From positions 3,796,001-3,860,000 of the forward strand of contig NZ_CP108143.1 of assembly GCF_036206005.1 (NCBI RefSeq): 64,000 nt of DNA, read 5' to 3'. This DNA is from Streptomyces sp. NBC_00178. Its GTDB lineage: Bacteria; Actinomycetota; Actinomycetes; Streptomycetales; Streptomycetaceae. Below are positions 17,587-26,637 of this stretch, piece by piece. A program made the translations under genes and the position numbers. The notes under the pieces were generated by a model. It was not told the origin of the DNA. It saw only the letters and a program-made list of their open reading frames with translations, and ran no database searches. Every line of letters starts with the position of its first letter. Position 1 is the stretch's first letter.

Positions 17587-18153
17587 TCAGGCTTCCTCGT
17601 CACAGTGCCCGCTCCTCGGCCCGATGTCCCTGATACGACTCGGATTCCCCTCCGGGTCGAAGGAGTCGTGGAAGGTGAAGGCGCGCGGCGCGGGGCCGTG
17701 GACGCCGAGGTGGTCCAGCCGGGAGACCCCGTCCCGCCAGGTGGGCGTCACGCCGTCGGGGACCCACCAGAACACGTGGTTCGGGTGCTCCGTCCTCTCG
17801 AACCAGTCGTAACGCCTGTTCAGCGCCTCACGGTGTAGGCCCGTGTAGATGGCGTCGAAGGCGGCGCGCAGGCCGGTCCAGAGGGAGAGGGGCGTGGCCA
17901 GGGCTGTGGTCTCCGGCGTGTGGCCCTTGTCGTACCAGGAGGGTGCGGCGAACTCCCCCCACGCACCCCAGTCGGCGTCGAAGAGCTCGCCCGGGCGACC
18001 GTCCACCGCTTCGGCCCGCGCGAGGTATCCGGGGTGCCGGCCGATCTGCCGGTACACGGCCTCGCCCAGGTCGTAGAACTCGCGGGTGAGAGGCGTGGGA
18101 TCGGCGAGGGGCGACTTGAGAACGCCGAATGTGTACAGAGCGAGTTGGGGCAT
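17587..18153 (-). CDS. DUF3291-family protein
   Basis: The 188-residue soluble protein starts MPQLALYTFGVLK and contains SLWTGLRAAFDAIYTG, YDWFERTEHPNHVFWWVPDG and LGVHGPAPRAFTFHDSFD. These match my recollection of DUF3291, a family of ferredoxin-like, monooxygenase-related proteins without a proven function. GGGAGAG lies before the ATG. The gene stands alone, between a tRNA and a strong hairpin. Confidence 0.75.
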   Translation of the reverse strand: MPQLALYTFGVLKSPLADPTPLTREFYDLGEAVYRQIGRHPGYLARAEAVDGRPGELFDADWGAWGEFAAPSWYDKGHTPETTALATPLSLWTGLRAAFDAIYTGLHREALNRRYDWFERTEHPNHVFWWVPDGVTPTWRDGVSRLDHLGVHGPAPRAFTFHDSFDPEGNPSRIRDIGPRSGHCDEEA

Positions 18154-18388
18154 GCGTCTCTCCCTGGTCGGGGCCTGGTGGAGGAACTCCGGTGCGGTGT
18201 GAGGGCGATCGCCGAAGACCAGGCGAAGGTAGCCGCCTCTTCCCTCCCTGTCGAAGTTGCGCTTTCTCCGCCCAAGTGGCCTTCTGGGCGGACCACTTGC
18301 CGGGCGGAACGGTGAGTACCGCTGCCGGCCGCCGGGGCCGGGGCGGCGCACACGGCAGACGACACACGGCAGACGGCACACGGCCCAC

Positions 18389-18449
18389 GGCACATGACAG
18401 GGAGGCGCCCGGCCGAGAACTCCGGCCGGGCGCCTCCCTGTCATGTGCC
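18389..18449. terminator. Perfect 26-bp hairpin, bidirectional terminator candidate
   Basis: Arms 18389-18414 and 18424-18449 are exact reverse complements around a 9-nt loop. It is just downstream of the minus-strand HAD gene and upstream of the DUF3291 gene. The rest of the 306-bp gap 18154-18459 contains a short CACACGGCAGACG-type repeat and no gene. Confidence 0.8.
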
Positions 18450-18459
18450 CCTGTGTTTC

Positions 18460-19290
18460 CTAGTGCACGTCGCCCTGGCCGCGCGAGGCGGAGCGCAGCA
18501 GTTCCTCCAGCACGACCGCGATGCCGTCGTGCTCGTTCGACGCGGTGATCTCGTGCGCCACGGCCTTCAGCTCGTCGTGCGCGTTGGCCATGGCGACCCC
18601 GTGCCGGGCCCAGCCGAACATCGGGATGTCGTTCGGCATGTCGCCGAAGGCCAGTGTGTCGGACGCCTTGAGCCCCAGCCTGCGGGCGGCCAGCGAGAGG
18701 CCGGTCGCCTTGCTCAGCCCCAGGGGAAGGATCTCCACCACACCGGGTCCCGCCATGACCACGTCCACCAGGCTGCCGACGGCCTGGCGCGCGGTCCGTG
18801 CCAGTGCGTCGTCGTCGAGCTCGGGGTGCTGCAGGTAGATCTTGTTCAGGGGGGCGGCCCACATCTCGGCCGGGTCCTTCATGTACTGGGCGGGTACCGG
18901 CCCTTCCTGGACCCGGTATCCGGGGCCGACCAGCACCTCCCCGTCGAGCCCGTCGCGGCTGACCGCCAGGGCCAGCGGACCGGCCTCCGCCTCGATCTTG
19001 GACAGCGCGAGCCCGGCGAGCTGCCGGTCGAGCGTGAGCGAGGTCAGCAGCCTGTGCTCGCCCGCGTGGTAGACCTGCGCGCCCTGCCCGCACACCGCGA
19101 GCCCGTCGTAGCCCAGGTCGTCCAGGATGTGCCGGGTCCAGGCCACCGCGCGGCCCGTGACGACGATGTGCGCCGCACCGGCCGCGGTGACCGCGGCCAG
19201 CGCCTCCCGGGTCCGCTGGGAGACGGTGTGGTCGTCACGCAGCAGGGTGCCGTCGAGGTCGGTCGCGACGAGCTTGTAGGGGAACGTCAC
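18460..19290 (-). CDS. HAD-superfamily Cof-type phosphatase, coupled to serS
   Basis: The 276-residue protein has motif [17 protein letters not shown], motif II IVVTGRA, and motif [21 protein letters not shown]…[16 protein letters not shown]. It is a paralogue of the protein encoded at 7636-8490. Its GTG start overlaps the serS stop (GTGA), so translation is coupled to the seryl-tRNA synthetase. This serS-HAD pair is the usual Streptomyces arrangement, as I recall. Substrate unknown; a housekeeping metabolite-repair role is inference. Confidence 0.9.
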   Translation of the reverse strand: MTFPYKLVATDLDGTLLRDDHTVSQRTREALAAVTAAGAAHIVVTGRAVAWTRHILDDLGYDGLAVCGQGAQVYHAGEHRLLTSLTLDRQLAGLALSKIEAEAGPLALAVSRDGLDGEVLVGPGYRVQEGPVPAQYMKDPAEMWAAPLNKIYLQHPELDDDALARTARQAVGSLVDVVMAGPGVVEILPLGLSKATGLSLAARRLGLKASDTLAFGDMPNDIPMFGWARHGVAMANAHDELKAVAHEITASNEHDGIAVVLEELLRSASRGQGDVH

Positions 19291-20564
19291 TTGGAGACCG
19301 GTTCCAGCAGCTCGCGCCCGCCCAGGTACGGCCGGAGCATCTCGGGCACGCGGACCGATCCGTCGGGCAGCTGGTGGTTCTCCAGGATCGCCACGATCGT
19401 GCGCGGGACGGCGCAGAGCGTGCCGTTGAGCGTCGACAGCGGCTGGACCTTCTTGCCGTCGCGCATGCGGACGGAGAGCCGGCGGGCCTGGAAACCGTCG
19501 CAGTTCGACGCGGAGGTCAGCTCGCGGTACTTGCCCTGGGTGGGGATCCACGCCTCGCAGTCGAACTTTCTGGACGCCGAGGCACCCAGGTCGCCGGTCG
19601 CGACGTCGATCACCTGGAACGGCAGCTCCAGACCGGTGAGCCACTGCTTCTCCCAGTCCAGGAGCCTGCGGTGCTCGGCCTCGGCGTCGGCCGGGTCGAC
19701 GTACGAGAACATCTCGACCTTGTCGAACTGGTGCACGCGGAAGATCCCGCGGGTGTCCTTGCCGTAGGTGCCCGCCTCACGGCGGAAGCAGGGCGAGTAG
19801 CCGGCGTACCGCAGGGGCAGCTTGTCGGCGTCGATGATCTCGTCCATGTGGTACGCCGCGAGGGGGACCTCGGAGGTGCCGACCAGGTAGTAGTCGTCCT
19901 TCTCCAGGTGGTACACGTTCTCCGCGGCCTGGCCGAGGAATCCCGTGCCTTCCATGGCACGCGGGCGCACCAGCGCAGGGGTCAGCATGGGCACGAAGCC
20001 GGCCTCGGTGGCCTGGGCGATCGCCGCGTTGACCAGGGCGAGTTCGAGCAGCGCGCCGATACCCGTCAGGTAGTAGAAGCGTGACCCGGAGACCTTGGCG
20101 CCGCGCTCCATGTCGATGGCGCCCAGGGCCTCGCCGAGCTCCAGGTGGTCCTTGGGTTCGAAGCCCTCGGCGCCGAAGTCACGGATCGTGCCGTGCGTCT
20201 CCAGGACGACGAAGTCCTCCTCGCCGCCGACCGGCACGTCCTCGTGGACGATGTTGCCGAGGAGCAGGAGAAGTCGCTTGGCCTCGGCGTCCGCCTCGTC
20301 CTGCGCGGCGTCGGCGGCCTTGACCTCGGACTTGAGCTGTTCGGCCTTCTTGAGGAGCTCGGCGCGCTCCTCGGGGGTGGCCTTGGAGACCAGCTTGCCG
20401 AGCGACTTCTGCTCGGAGCGGAGTTCGTCGAAGCGGACGCCGGACGACCTGCGCAGCTCGTCGGCGGAGAGCAGGGCGTCGACGAGCGCGACGTCCTCTC
20501 CACGGGCGCGCTGGGAGGCGCGAACACGGTCGGGGTCCTCACGGAGCAGGCGAAGGTCAATCAC
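19287..20564 (-). CDS. serS: Seryl-tRNA synthetase
   Basis: The 425-residue protein has the N-terminal helical hairpin that grips the long variable arm of tRNA-Ser (about residues 1-110) and a class II catalytic domain. Motif 2 is visible as [22 protein letters not shown], shown here only by its core [14 protein letters not shown]. The C-terminal TVVAILE-type motif 3 region and GRELLEP end are also typical. It charges tRNA-Ser with serine. The GTG start at 20564 gives [12 protein letters not shown], the standard N-terminus. Three tRNA-Ser genes lie in the same window. Confidence 0.97.
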   Translation of the reverse strand: MIDLRLLREDPDRVRASQRARGEDVALVDALLSADELRRSSGVRFDELRSEQKSLGKLVSKATPEERAELLKKAEQLKSEVKAADAAQDEADAEAKRLLLLLGNIVHEDVPVGGEEDFVVLETHGTIRDFGAEGFEPKDHLELGEALGAIDMERGAKVSGSRFYYLTGIGALLELALVNAAIAQATEAGFVPMLTPALVRPRAMEGTGFLGQAAENVYHLEKDDYYLVGTSEVPLAAYHMDEIIDADKLPLRYAGYSPCFRREAGTYGKDTRGIFRVHQFDKVEMFSYVDPADAEAEHRRLLDWEKQWLTGLELPFQVIDVATGDLGASASRKFDCEAWIPTQGKYRELTSASNCDGFQARRLSVRMRDGKKVQPLSTLNGTLCAVPRTIVAILENHQLPDGSVRVPEMLRPYLGGRELLEPVSK

Positions 20565-20790
20565 CCCACAAGGCTACCGGTGCGGGGATCCGCCCCTCGA
20601 ACCGATATCACCGAGCGCGGCGCTTTGCCCGAATTGCCGGAATCGACAATCCTGGAGGCAATCATGGAGGCTCCAGGGCCGGCACGCGTCGATAAACGGC
20701 CCCATTGCCCCGGAAAGGTAATGGCCGGCCCGTGATGTTCCGTATCGGCGTTGTGTGCGGCGGGAGTTGAGGGCGCCCCTCCGGGGCCGC

Positions 20791-21087
20791 TTGTCCACAG
20801 GCGGGCGATGATCCATTTAGTTATCCACAGGCTGTGAAGAAGATCTGTGGACATCGGAAGAGATCGTTCCGAAAGCGGCATGACGGGACAAGGATTCGCA
20901 CCTCAAACCTGATCCGTGCACTCATTCGGGTGGGTATTCGTCGTTCCCATGCGTTGATCAAGGGAATTAGGCCGACACGGGCGAGGTATGACCCTGCGGG
21001 TGATCTAGGTCTCCTGAGACGATTTGTCGACCATGTCGCTTTGCGGTGTCGACTTGTCCCCAGGTTGCAGGTGCCCCCTGTGGATAA
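20791..21087. promoter_or_regulatory. DnaA-box cluster 2 in the serS-pheA gap
   Basis: Five boxes lie in the 593-bp gap 20565-21157: TTGTCCACA (20791-20799), TTATCCACA (20821-20829), a minus-strand ATGTCCACA variant (20846-20854), a TTGTCCCCA variant (21054-21062) and a minus-strand TTATCCACA (21079-21087). Three match the consensus exactly. The gap is also less GC-rich than its surroundings and holds no supported gene. DnaA-box clusters outside oriC that influence initiation have been described in S. coelicolor; whether this is one of them cannot be decided here. Confidence 0.75.
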
Positions 21088-21157
21088 CTCTGTGTGCAAC
21101 GAGCCGGTGGCGTGTGCGTGGGGCACCGACGCCCGTGATCGGGGCCTGCCCGGCTCC

Positions 21158-22093
21158 TCAGACTCTGCCGTCCTGGCTGCGCGCCAGCCAGTCGGACGCC
21201 TCCGTGAAATCCGTGTCCGACGTCCCGGCCCGCAGGGCGCCGATGTCCTGGGGCGTGACTCCGGCCCGTGGATAGGAACCCAGGAACCGCACGTTGGGGC
21301 AGACGCGCTTCAGCCCCATGAGCGCCTCGCCGACCCTGCGGTCGGCGATGTGCCCCTCCGCGTCCACGGCGAAGCAGTAGTTCCCGATGCCCTCCCCGGT
21401 GGGCCGGGACTGGATCAGCATCAGGTTGACCCCGCGTACGGCGAACTCCTGGAGCAGTTCGAGCAGGGCGCCCGGGCGGTCGTCTCCGAGCCAGATGACC
21501 ACGGAGGTCTTGTCCGCCCCCGTCGGCGCCGACGGCCTGGCCGGACGTCCGACCAGCACGAAGCGGGTCTGGGCGTTCTCCGCGTCGTGGATCTCTGTCA
21601 CCAGGGGTTCGAGTCCGTAGGTCGCCGCCGCGAACTCGCCGGCGAAGGCCGCGTCGAAGCGTCCCTCCTGGACCAGCCGGGCCCCGTCGGCGTTCGAGGC
21701 CGCCGACTCCCACACCGCGTCGGGCAGACGGGCCGCCATCCAGTTGCGGACCTGGGGCTGCGCGGCCGGATGGGCGGTGACGGTCCTGACGTCCGACAGC
21801 TTCGTCCCGGGACGCACCAGCAGCGCGAACGTGATGGAGAGGAGGACCTCGCGGTAGATCATCAGCGGGGCGCCCGTGGTCAGCTCGTCGAGCGTCGCGC
21901 TGATACCGCCCTCGACGGAGTTCTCGATGGGGACGAGAGCCGCGGCCGCCTCTCCGCACCGCACCGCGTCCAGTGCGGCCGGCACGGAGACCATCGGCAC
22001 GAGCTCCCGGGTGGCGGCCTCGGGCAGGGTGCGGAGGGCGACCTCGGTGAAGGTGCCTTCGGGGCCGAGGTAGGCGTAACGCGTGGCTGACAT
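21158..22093 (-). CDS. pheA: Prephenate dehydratase
   Basis: The 311-residue protein starts with YAYLGPEGTFTEVAL, the typical N-terminus, and contains the active-site region LVPIENSVEGGIS and NAQTRFVLVG with the catalytic Thr of the TRF motif. A C-terminal ACT domain (about residues 195-280) has GALLELLQEFAVRGVNLMLI and QSRP, where ESRP is more common; this domain binds phenylalanine for feedback control. The enzyme converts prephenate to phenylpyruvate in phenylalanine synthesis. No chorismate mutase domain is fused, as is usual in actinobacteria. Confidence 0.96.
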   Translation of the reverse strand: MSATRYAYLGPEGTFTEVALRTLPEAATRELVPMVSVPAALDAVRCGEAAAALVPIENSVEGGISATLDELTTGAPLMIYREVLLSITFALLVRPGTKLSDVRTVTAHPAAQPQVRNWMAARLPDAVWESAASNADGARLVQEGRFDAAFAGEFAAATYGLEPLVTEIHDAENAQTRFVLVGRPARPSAPTGADKTSVVIWLGDDRPGALLELLQEFAVRGVNLMLIQSRPTGEGIGNYCFAVDAEGHIADRRVGEALMGLKRVCPNVRFLGSYPRAGVTPQDIGALRAGTSDTDFTEASDWLARSQDGRV

Positions 22094-22124
22094 GCGGTCA
22101 CCCTAGTGGCCCACGCCGGCCGCC

Positions 22125-23432
22125 TCACGCCTCCAGCAGCCGCTGTCCCACGTACTCCCCGGACGTCGCGCCGCCGGGGACGGCGAAGAGACCACTGGCC
22201 TCGTGACGGATGAACGGCGAGAGCGCGTCCCCCCGGTCGAGCTTGCGCTGCACCGGGATGAACCCCTTGAACGGGTCGGCCTGCCAGCAGACGAACAGCA
22301 GTCCCGCGTCCGGGGTCCCGTCGTCCGAGATGCCGTCGTGGTACGAGAACGGCCGGCGCAGCATCGCGGCGCCCCCGTTCTTCTCCGGGGAGGAGATCCG
22401 CGCATGGGCGTTGCCCGGTACGAGCAGCTCGCCGTCCGGCCCCGCCTTGTCCAGGTCCATCGCCGTGGTCTCCGAGCCGCCGCTGAGCGGAGCGCCGTCG
22501 GCCTTGCGCCGCCCGATGATCTGCTCCTGCCGCTCCACCGTCAGCTCCTCCCAGTCGTCGAGGAGCATCCGGATCCGCCGCACGACGACGTACGAACCAC
22601 CCGCCATCCAGGAGTGGGCCGAGGGGCCCGAGGACGGCACGAAGATCCGCTCGTCGAAGTCGCTCTCCGCCGGTTTCGGGTTGTTCGTGCCGTCGACCTG
22701 GCCCATCAGGTTGCGCGCGGTCATCGGCCGGTCCGTGGCCCCGGGGGTGCGGTTGAAGCCGTTCATCTGCCAGCGCACGCGGGCGGCCGTTCCGGCCTCC
22801 TTCTGGAGCGCGCGCAGCGCGTGGAACGCGACCAGCGCGTCATCGGCGCCGATCTGCACCCACAGGTCCCCGTCGGACCGCTTCGGATCGAGGTGGTCGG
22901 AGGAGAAGGCGGGCAGCGGGTCCAGGGCCGGCGGCCTGCGGTCGGTCAGATTCGTGCGGTCGAAGAAGGTGCGCCCGAAGCCGAAGGTGACCGTCAGGGA
23001 GGAAGGGCCCGCGTCCAGCGCCACCCCTGTGTCGTGTCCGTGGCCGTCCGCCGGCTCGCCGGCCATCAGCGCCGCGGCCACGGCCGACCAGCGGCGCATC
23101 AGGGCGGCGGCCTCCCCGCGCCCGGAGCCCGGGGCGAGATCGAACGCGATCAGATGCCCGCGGGCCTGAAGCGGAGTGGTGATCCCCGCTTGATGTTTCC
23201 CGTGAAACATCGCCTCGGTCGCGCCGACCGTGGTCAGCGCCGTCGGTCCGTCATCGCGGGTCGCGGCATAACCACCCGCTCCACCTGCCGCACCGAGGAC
23301 CAGGCCCGCCGCGCCCGCGGCTCCGGCGCCGCCGATCAGCCGCCGCCGGGAGAGGGCTCCCGGGCCTCCTGACGCGTCGCGGCGGGCGTCGGCGGGACGC
23401 CCCGCCACTGACCTGTCCTTCTTCGTGTTCAC
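22125..23432 (-). CDS. dtpA: Tat-exported dye-decolourising haem peroxidase
   Basis: The 435-residue protein begins at GTG 23432. SRRRLIGG (residues 28-34) followed by an Ala/Gly-rich hydrophobic stretch is a twin-arginine signal. The mature part has the Dyp motif GQVDGTNNP (GxxDG with the distal aspartate), the probable proximal histidine in RPFSYHDG, and IRHEASGLF near the end. In S. lividans the homologous secreted enzyme DtpA acts with the Sco/ECuC copper chaperones, whose genes lie upstream in the same operon, and supports maturation of the copper oxidase GlxA. A parS-like sequence lies within the reading frame. Confidence 0.92.
   Translation of the reverse strand: MNTKKDRSVAGRPADARRDASGGPGALSRRRLIGGAGAAGAAGLVLGAAGGAGGYAATRDDGPTALTTVGATEAMFHGKHQAGITTPLQARGHLIAFDLAPGSGRGEAAALMRRWSAVAAALMAGEPADGHGHDTGVALDAGPSSLTVTFGFGRTFFDRTNLTDRRPPALDPLPAFSSDHLDPKRSDGDLWVQIGADDALVAFHALRALQKEAGTAARVRWQMNGFNRTPGATDRPMTARNLMGQVDGTNNPKPAESDFDERIFVPSSGPSAHSWMAGGSYVVVRRIRMLLDDWEELTVERQEQIIGRRKADGAPLSGGSETTAMDLDKAGPDGELLVPGNAHARISSPEKNGGAAMLRRPFSYHDGISDDGTPDAGLLFVCWQADPFKGFIPVQRKLDRGDALSPFIRHEASGLFAVPGGATSGEYVGQRLLEA
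23195..23208. promoter_or_regulatory. parS-like site with one mismatch, inside dtpA
   Basis: GTTTCCCGTGAAAC differs from the perfect parS palindrome GTTTCACGTGAAAC at one position. Degenerate sites of this kind are known among chromosomal parS copies, but binding here is unproven. It encodes part of the peptide MFHGKHQ just after the signal region. Confidence 0.55.
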
Positions 23433-23437
23433 CTTGC

Positions 23438-25483
23438 TCAGCCGATCTTCACGTTCTTGTGGACGGTCGCCTGGTCGATGTCCGACGTCCGCACGGTGAC
23501 CGAGACCTTCCAGTCGCCGGCCATCGGGATCTGTACGTTCGCGGCCGTCCAGTGCCCCTCGGTGAGGCGTTCGGGGACCACCGGGAGGGGGCCGATGTCC
23601 TTGGAGACCAGGGTGAAGGCGAGCTTCACCTCGGGTACGTCCATGGGAAGGCTGCCGGGGGCCTCGATCCAGAGGTGCACGTTGTTGGACCCGGTTCCCC
23701 CCGGCGATATGTCCATGCGCACGGTGCCCTTCCCGCCCCGGCCGCCGGTGTCGAAGGGGAGGCTCGCGGACACCTGTCCGCCGGTCACCGGCGTGGCCGC
23801 CGCCGTGGTGCTGCCGCGGGCCGCCTCCTCCTCGGTACGGCCGGGCTCGGTGGACGTGAGGATCGTCGTCACCACGAGCAGCACCACCGCGATGCCGGTC
23901 TCCACCAGCACGGAGCGGCGCAGCCCGGAGCGTTCCGGGTCGGCGTCCCGGGCGCGCTTCTCCTTCGTCGCGGTCAGAGCGGCCTGCTGCCGGGAGAGCT
24001 GGGCTGCCCGCTCCGGATCGACGTCGTCCCCGCCCGTGCCGCCCCCGGCGGTCGCCCCGGCCGGGGCGACGACCGTGGTGACCGCCGCATCCGAAGCGGC
24101 CGTGGCCGTCCGGGCGTCCGACGCGTCGGCGGAACCCGCGCTCCCGGCGGCGGCCGTGCCGTCCTGCTCGTCCTGCGGGCTCCCGGCCGTGGCCGGAACC
24201 GGGTCGCCGGATGCGGCCCCCGCGGTCAGCCGTGCCGTCCACCGCCGTGAGATCCACGCGACGCCCACCAGTACGGCGACGAGCGCCACCTTCAGCAGCA
24301 GGAGCTGTCCGTAGCGGGTGCCGGTCAGGGCGGACCAGGAGCCGACCTGCCGCCAGGACTGGTAGATCCCGGTCGCGGCGAGGACGACCACGCTGCCGAA
24401 CGCCATCCGGGAGAACCGCCGTACGGCACCGCTCGTGATGTCCGGCGCCCGGTACAGGGCGACCAGCAGCGCGGCGAGACCGCCCAGCCAGGCGGCCACG
24501 GCCAGCAGGTGGAGCACGTCGACCGGCATGGCGATGCCGGGCTGGACGCCCGTCGACGCGTGCTCGGCCAGGGCCCACGTACCGGCGATGCCCGACGCGA
24601 TGACCGCGCCGCCGATCGCGAGTCCGAAGGTGAGGTCCTGCTTCTCCTTCCCCTCCTCGCGCTTGGCGTACGCCCCGAAGAGCACGGCGATGAAGAGGGC
24701 CGAGGCGCCCAGGAGCAGCAGCCGCGAGACCAGCGCGGCTCCCGGCTTGGTGTCCAGCACCGCCTGCAGTCCGTCGAGGTCGAAGGCGTCGGCGAGCTTG
24801 CCGGAACCGGTGTAGGGGCTGCGCAGGAGCAGCATCGCCAGGGTGGAGGCGGTGAGGGTGATCCAGCCGCGTACGACGAGCCGCTGCAGGGGCCGGGAGC
24901 CCGCCCCGCGCCGCCAGCACGCGAGCACGAAGGCGGATCCGCCCGCGAGCAGGATGAATCCGGCGTACGCGGCGTAGCGCGCGATGCCGTACAGCGCCCC
25001 CACGAGGCCCCCGCCGGCCCCCGAGGAGGGCAGGGCCACGGTGGTTTCGGAGGGTGCGCCGACGGAGAAGGTGAAGGCTCCGGACACGGGGTGGCTGTCC
25101 GCGGAGACGGCCTGCCAGGCCACGGTGTAGGTGCCGTCGGGCAGGCCGTTGTGGAGTGCGACGCCGTAGCGCACCGCACCGCCTGCCGTGAGGTCGCGTG
25201 GCGCGCCGTCGTCGGCGCGCTTGCCGTCCGGGTCCAGGACCCGGATCGAGTCGTCGCCCATGGCGATCTGCTCGGAGAAGGTGAGGGTGACCTCCTCCGG
25301 GGCGGTGGCGACCACCGCCCCGTCCTGCGGGTCGCTCCCGGTGAGGGCGGCGTGCGCGGACGCGGGGCTCGCGCCGGCCAGGACCAGGCCGTACAGCAGG
25401 CCGATCAGGGCGGCGAGGAGCGCGACCGCGGCGAGCGGCCGTCGTGCCGGGGAGGGACCGAAGTGCGGGGCGGTGGCTGTCAT
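23438..25483 (-). CDS. CopC-CopD fusion copper protein
   Basis: The 681-residue protein has a signal or anchor segment, then a CopC domain (about residues 43-145) that begins at the mature histidine SAHAALTGSDPQDGA and contains SADSHPVSGAFTF, both with likely Cu(II)-binding histidines. About eight membrane helices of a CopD domain follow (about 160-440) with DVLHLLAVAAWLGG. A charged Ala/Gly-rich linker, another helix and a C-terminal extracytoplasmic domain (YtkA-like, about 570-681) complete it. CopC/CopD proteins bind periplasmic copper and pass it over the membrane. It sits between ecuC and dtpA in the copper operon. Confidence 0.88.
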   Translation of the reverse strand: MTATAPHFGPSPARRPLAAVALLAALIGLLYGLVLAGASPASAHAALTGSDPQDGAVVATAPEEVTLTFSEQIAMGDDSIRVLDPDGKRADDGAPRDLTAGGAVRYGVALHNGLPDGTYTVAWQAVSADSHPVSGAFTFSVGAPSETTVALPSSGAGGGLVGALYGIARYAAYAGFILLAGGSAFVLACWRRGAGSRPLQRLVVRGWITLTASTLAMLLLRSPYTGSGKLADAFDLDGLQAVLDTKPGAALVSRLLLLGASALFIAVLFGAYAKREEGKEKQDLTFGLAIGGAVIASGIAGTWALAEHASTGVQPGIAMPVDVLHLLAVAAWLGGLAALLVALYRAPDITSGAVRRFSRMAFGSVVVLAATGIYQSWRQVGSWSALTGTRYGQLLLLKVALVAVLVGVAWISRRWTARLTAGAASGDPVPATAGSPQDEQDGTAAAGSAGSADASDARTATAASDAAVTTVVAPAGATAGGGTGGDDVDPERAAQLSRQQAALTATKEKRARDADPERSGLRRSVLVETGIAVVLLVVTTILTSTEPGRTEEEAARGSTTAAATPVTGGQVSASLPFDTGGRGGKGTVRMDISPGGTGSNNVHLWIEAPGSLPMDVPEVKLAFTLVSKDIGPLPVVPERLTEGHWTAANVQIPMAGDWKVSVTVRTSDIDQATVHKNVKIG

Positions 25484-25492
25484 GTCAGTACC

Positions 25493-25939
25493 TCACTGCT
25501 TCTTCGGGTTGTAGGTGGTCTCCTTCACGGGAATGTCGACCTTGATGGGGTCGGCCTTCTCGAAGTGCAGTTCCACGGAGACCGTCTCGCCCTGCTTGGG
25601 CCGCTGCTTCAGGTCCGTGAACATGATGTGGTTGCCGCCGCGTTCGAGGTCGAGTTCGCCGTTGGCGGGCACCTCGAAGGACGTGACCATCCGCATCGTC
25701 TGATTCCGCGTCTCGTGGATGGAGACGTGGTCGGAGAGCGAACTGGTCACCGAGGTGAGCCGGTCGGTGGCCCCGCCGCTGTTCCTGACGAGGAGGAATC
25801 CGGCCGCCATGTCGCTGACGGGCTGCGGCATGAACGCCCCGGTGACCTCCAGACGCGGGGGACCGTCCGACGAACACGCGGTCAGGGCCAGCCCGGTGGC
25901 GAGCGTCAGCGTCCCCGCGACGGCCTTGCGGCGCCTCAC
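25493..25939 (-). CDS. ecuC: PCu(A)C-type extracytoplasmic copper chaperone lipoprotein (ECuC)
   Basis: The 148-residue protein has a lipoprotein signal ending in LALTACSS. The PCuAC domain holds SIHETRNQTMRMV and HIMFTDLKQRPKQG, matching the family Cu(I)-binding motif H(M)X10MX21HXM with visible H and M ligands. In S. lividans ECuC passes copper to or from Sco for cytochrome c oxidase assembly and development. Its GTG overlaps the Sco stop (GTGA), so the two are translationally coupled. Confidence 0.9.
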   Translation of the reverse strand: MRRRKAVAGTLTLATGLALTACSSDGPPRLEVTGAFMPQPVSDMAAGFLLVRNSGGATDRLTSVTSSLSDHVSIHETRNQTMRMVTSFEVPANGELDLERGGNHIMFTDLKQRPKQGETVSVELHFEKADPIKVDIPVKETTYNPKKQ

Positions 25940-26592
25940 GGGGTCGCCCCCTCGACGAGCTTCGGCAGGTCCTTCTCGTAGTCCTCGGCCGTGGTGTCCT
26001 CGCCGTAGAGCACGTAACCCTGGTCGGTCTTCGGGGAGAAGGCGATGACCTGGGCACCGTGCATCGAGACGACCGTGCCGTCCTTCTCCTTCTTCGGCGG
26101 GTCGATGCCGATGCCGATCTGCCGCGCTCCCGCCTGGATGGCCGCGAAGTCGCCGGTGAGGCCGGTGAAGCCGGGGTCCTGGGCCTTGAGCCAGCTGCCC
26201 AGGGAGGCCGGGGTGTCCCGTTCGGGGTCGGTCGTGACGAAGACGACCTGGAGTGCGTCCTGCTGGGCCTTGGGCAGGGCGCGCTTGGCGAGCGCGATGT
26301 TGCTCATGGTCAGCGGGCAGACGTCGGGGCAGTTGGTGTAGCCGAAGTAGATGAGGGTCGGCTTGCCCTTGGTCCGTGCACGCAGGTCGTACTTCTCGCC
26401 GTGCGTGTCGGTGAGGACGAGGTCGGGCTTGGTGAACGGCTGGTCGAGCACGGTCCCCGGCTTGGACGGGGGCTGGGCGGAGACGTCGGCGACGGACTTG
26501 TCCGCCGGGCCCTCGCCGCTGCCGCATGCCGACAGGGTCAGTGCGGCCACGGCGGCGAACGCCGCGGCCAGCACCGTCTTCTTGCTGTGCAT
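25936..26592 (-). CDS. sco: SCO1/SenC copper chaperone lipoprotein
   Basis: The 218-residue protein has a lipobox (TLSACGS) and a thioredoxin-like domain. The copper-binding CxxxCP motif is seen in [14 protein letters not shown] and the partner histidine in [11 protein letters not shown]. Sco proteins deliver copper to the CuA centre of cytochrome c oxidase. In S. lividans the homologue affects the switch to aerial growth under low copper. It is coupled to ecuC downstream and follows the YcnI gene after 45 nt. Confidence 0.94.
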   Translation of the reverse strand: MHSKKTVLAAAFAAVAALTLSACGSGEGPADKSVADVSAQPPSKPGTVLDQPFTKPDLVLTDTHGEKYDLRARTKGKPTLIYFGYTNCPDVCPLTMSNIALAKRALPKAQQDALQVVFVTTDPERDTPASLGSWLKAQDPGFTGLTGDFAAIQAGARQIGIGIDPPKKEKDGTVVSMHGAQVIAFSPKTDQGYVLYGEDTTAEDYEKDLPKLVEGATP

Positions 26593-26637
26593 GGAGCTGA
26601 TCCCTGATCTGTCGTACGAGTGGGTGTTCCTGTCGGA

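Noticed and set aside
20565..21157. oriC itself
   Set aside because: Streptomyces oriC lies between dnaA and dnaN and holds many more boxes; neither gene is here.
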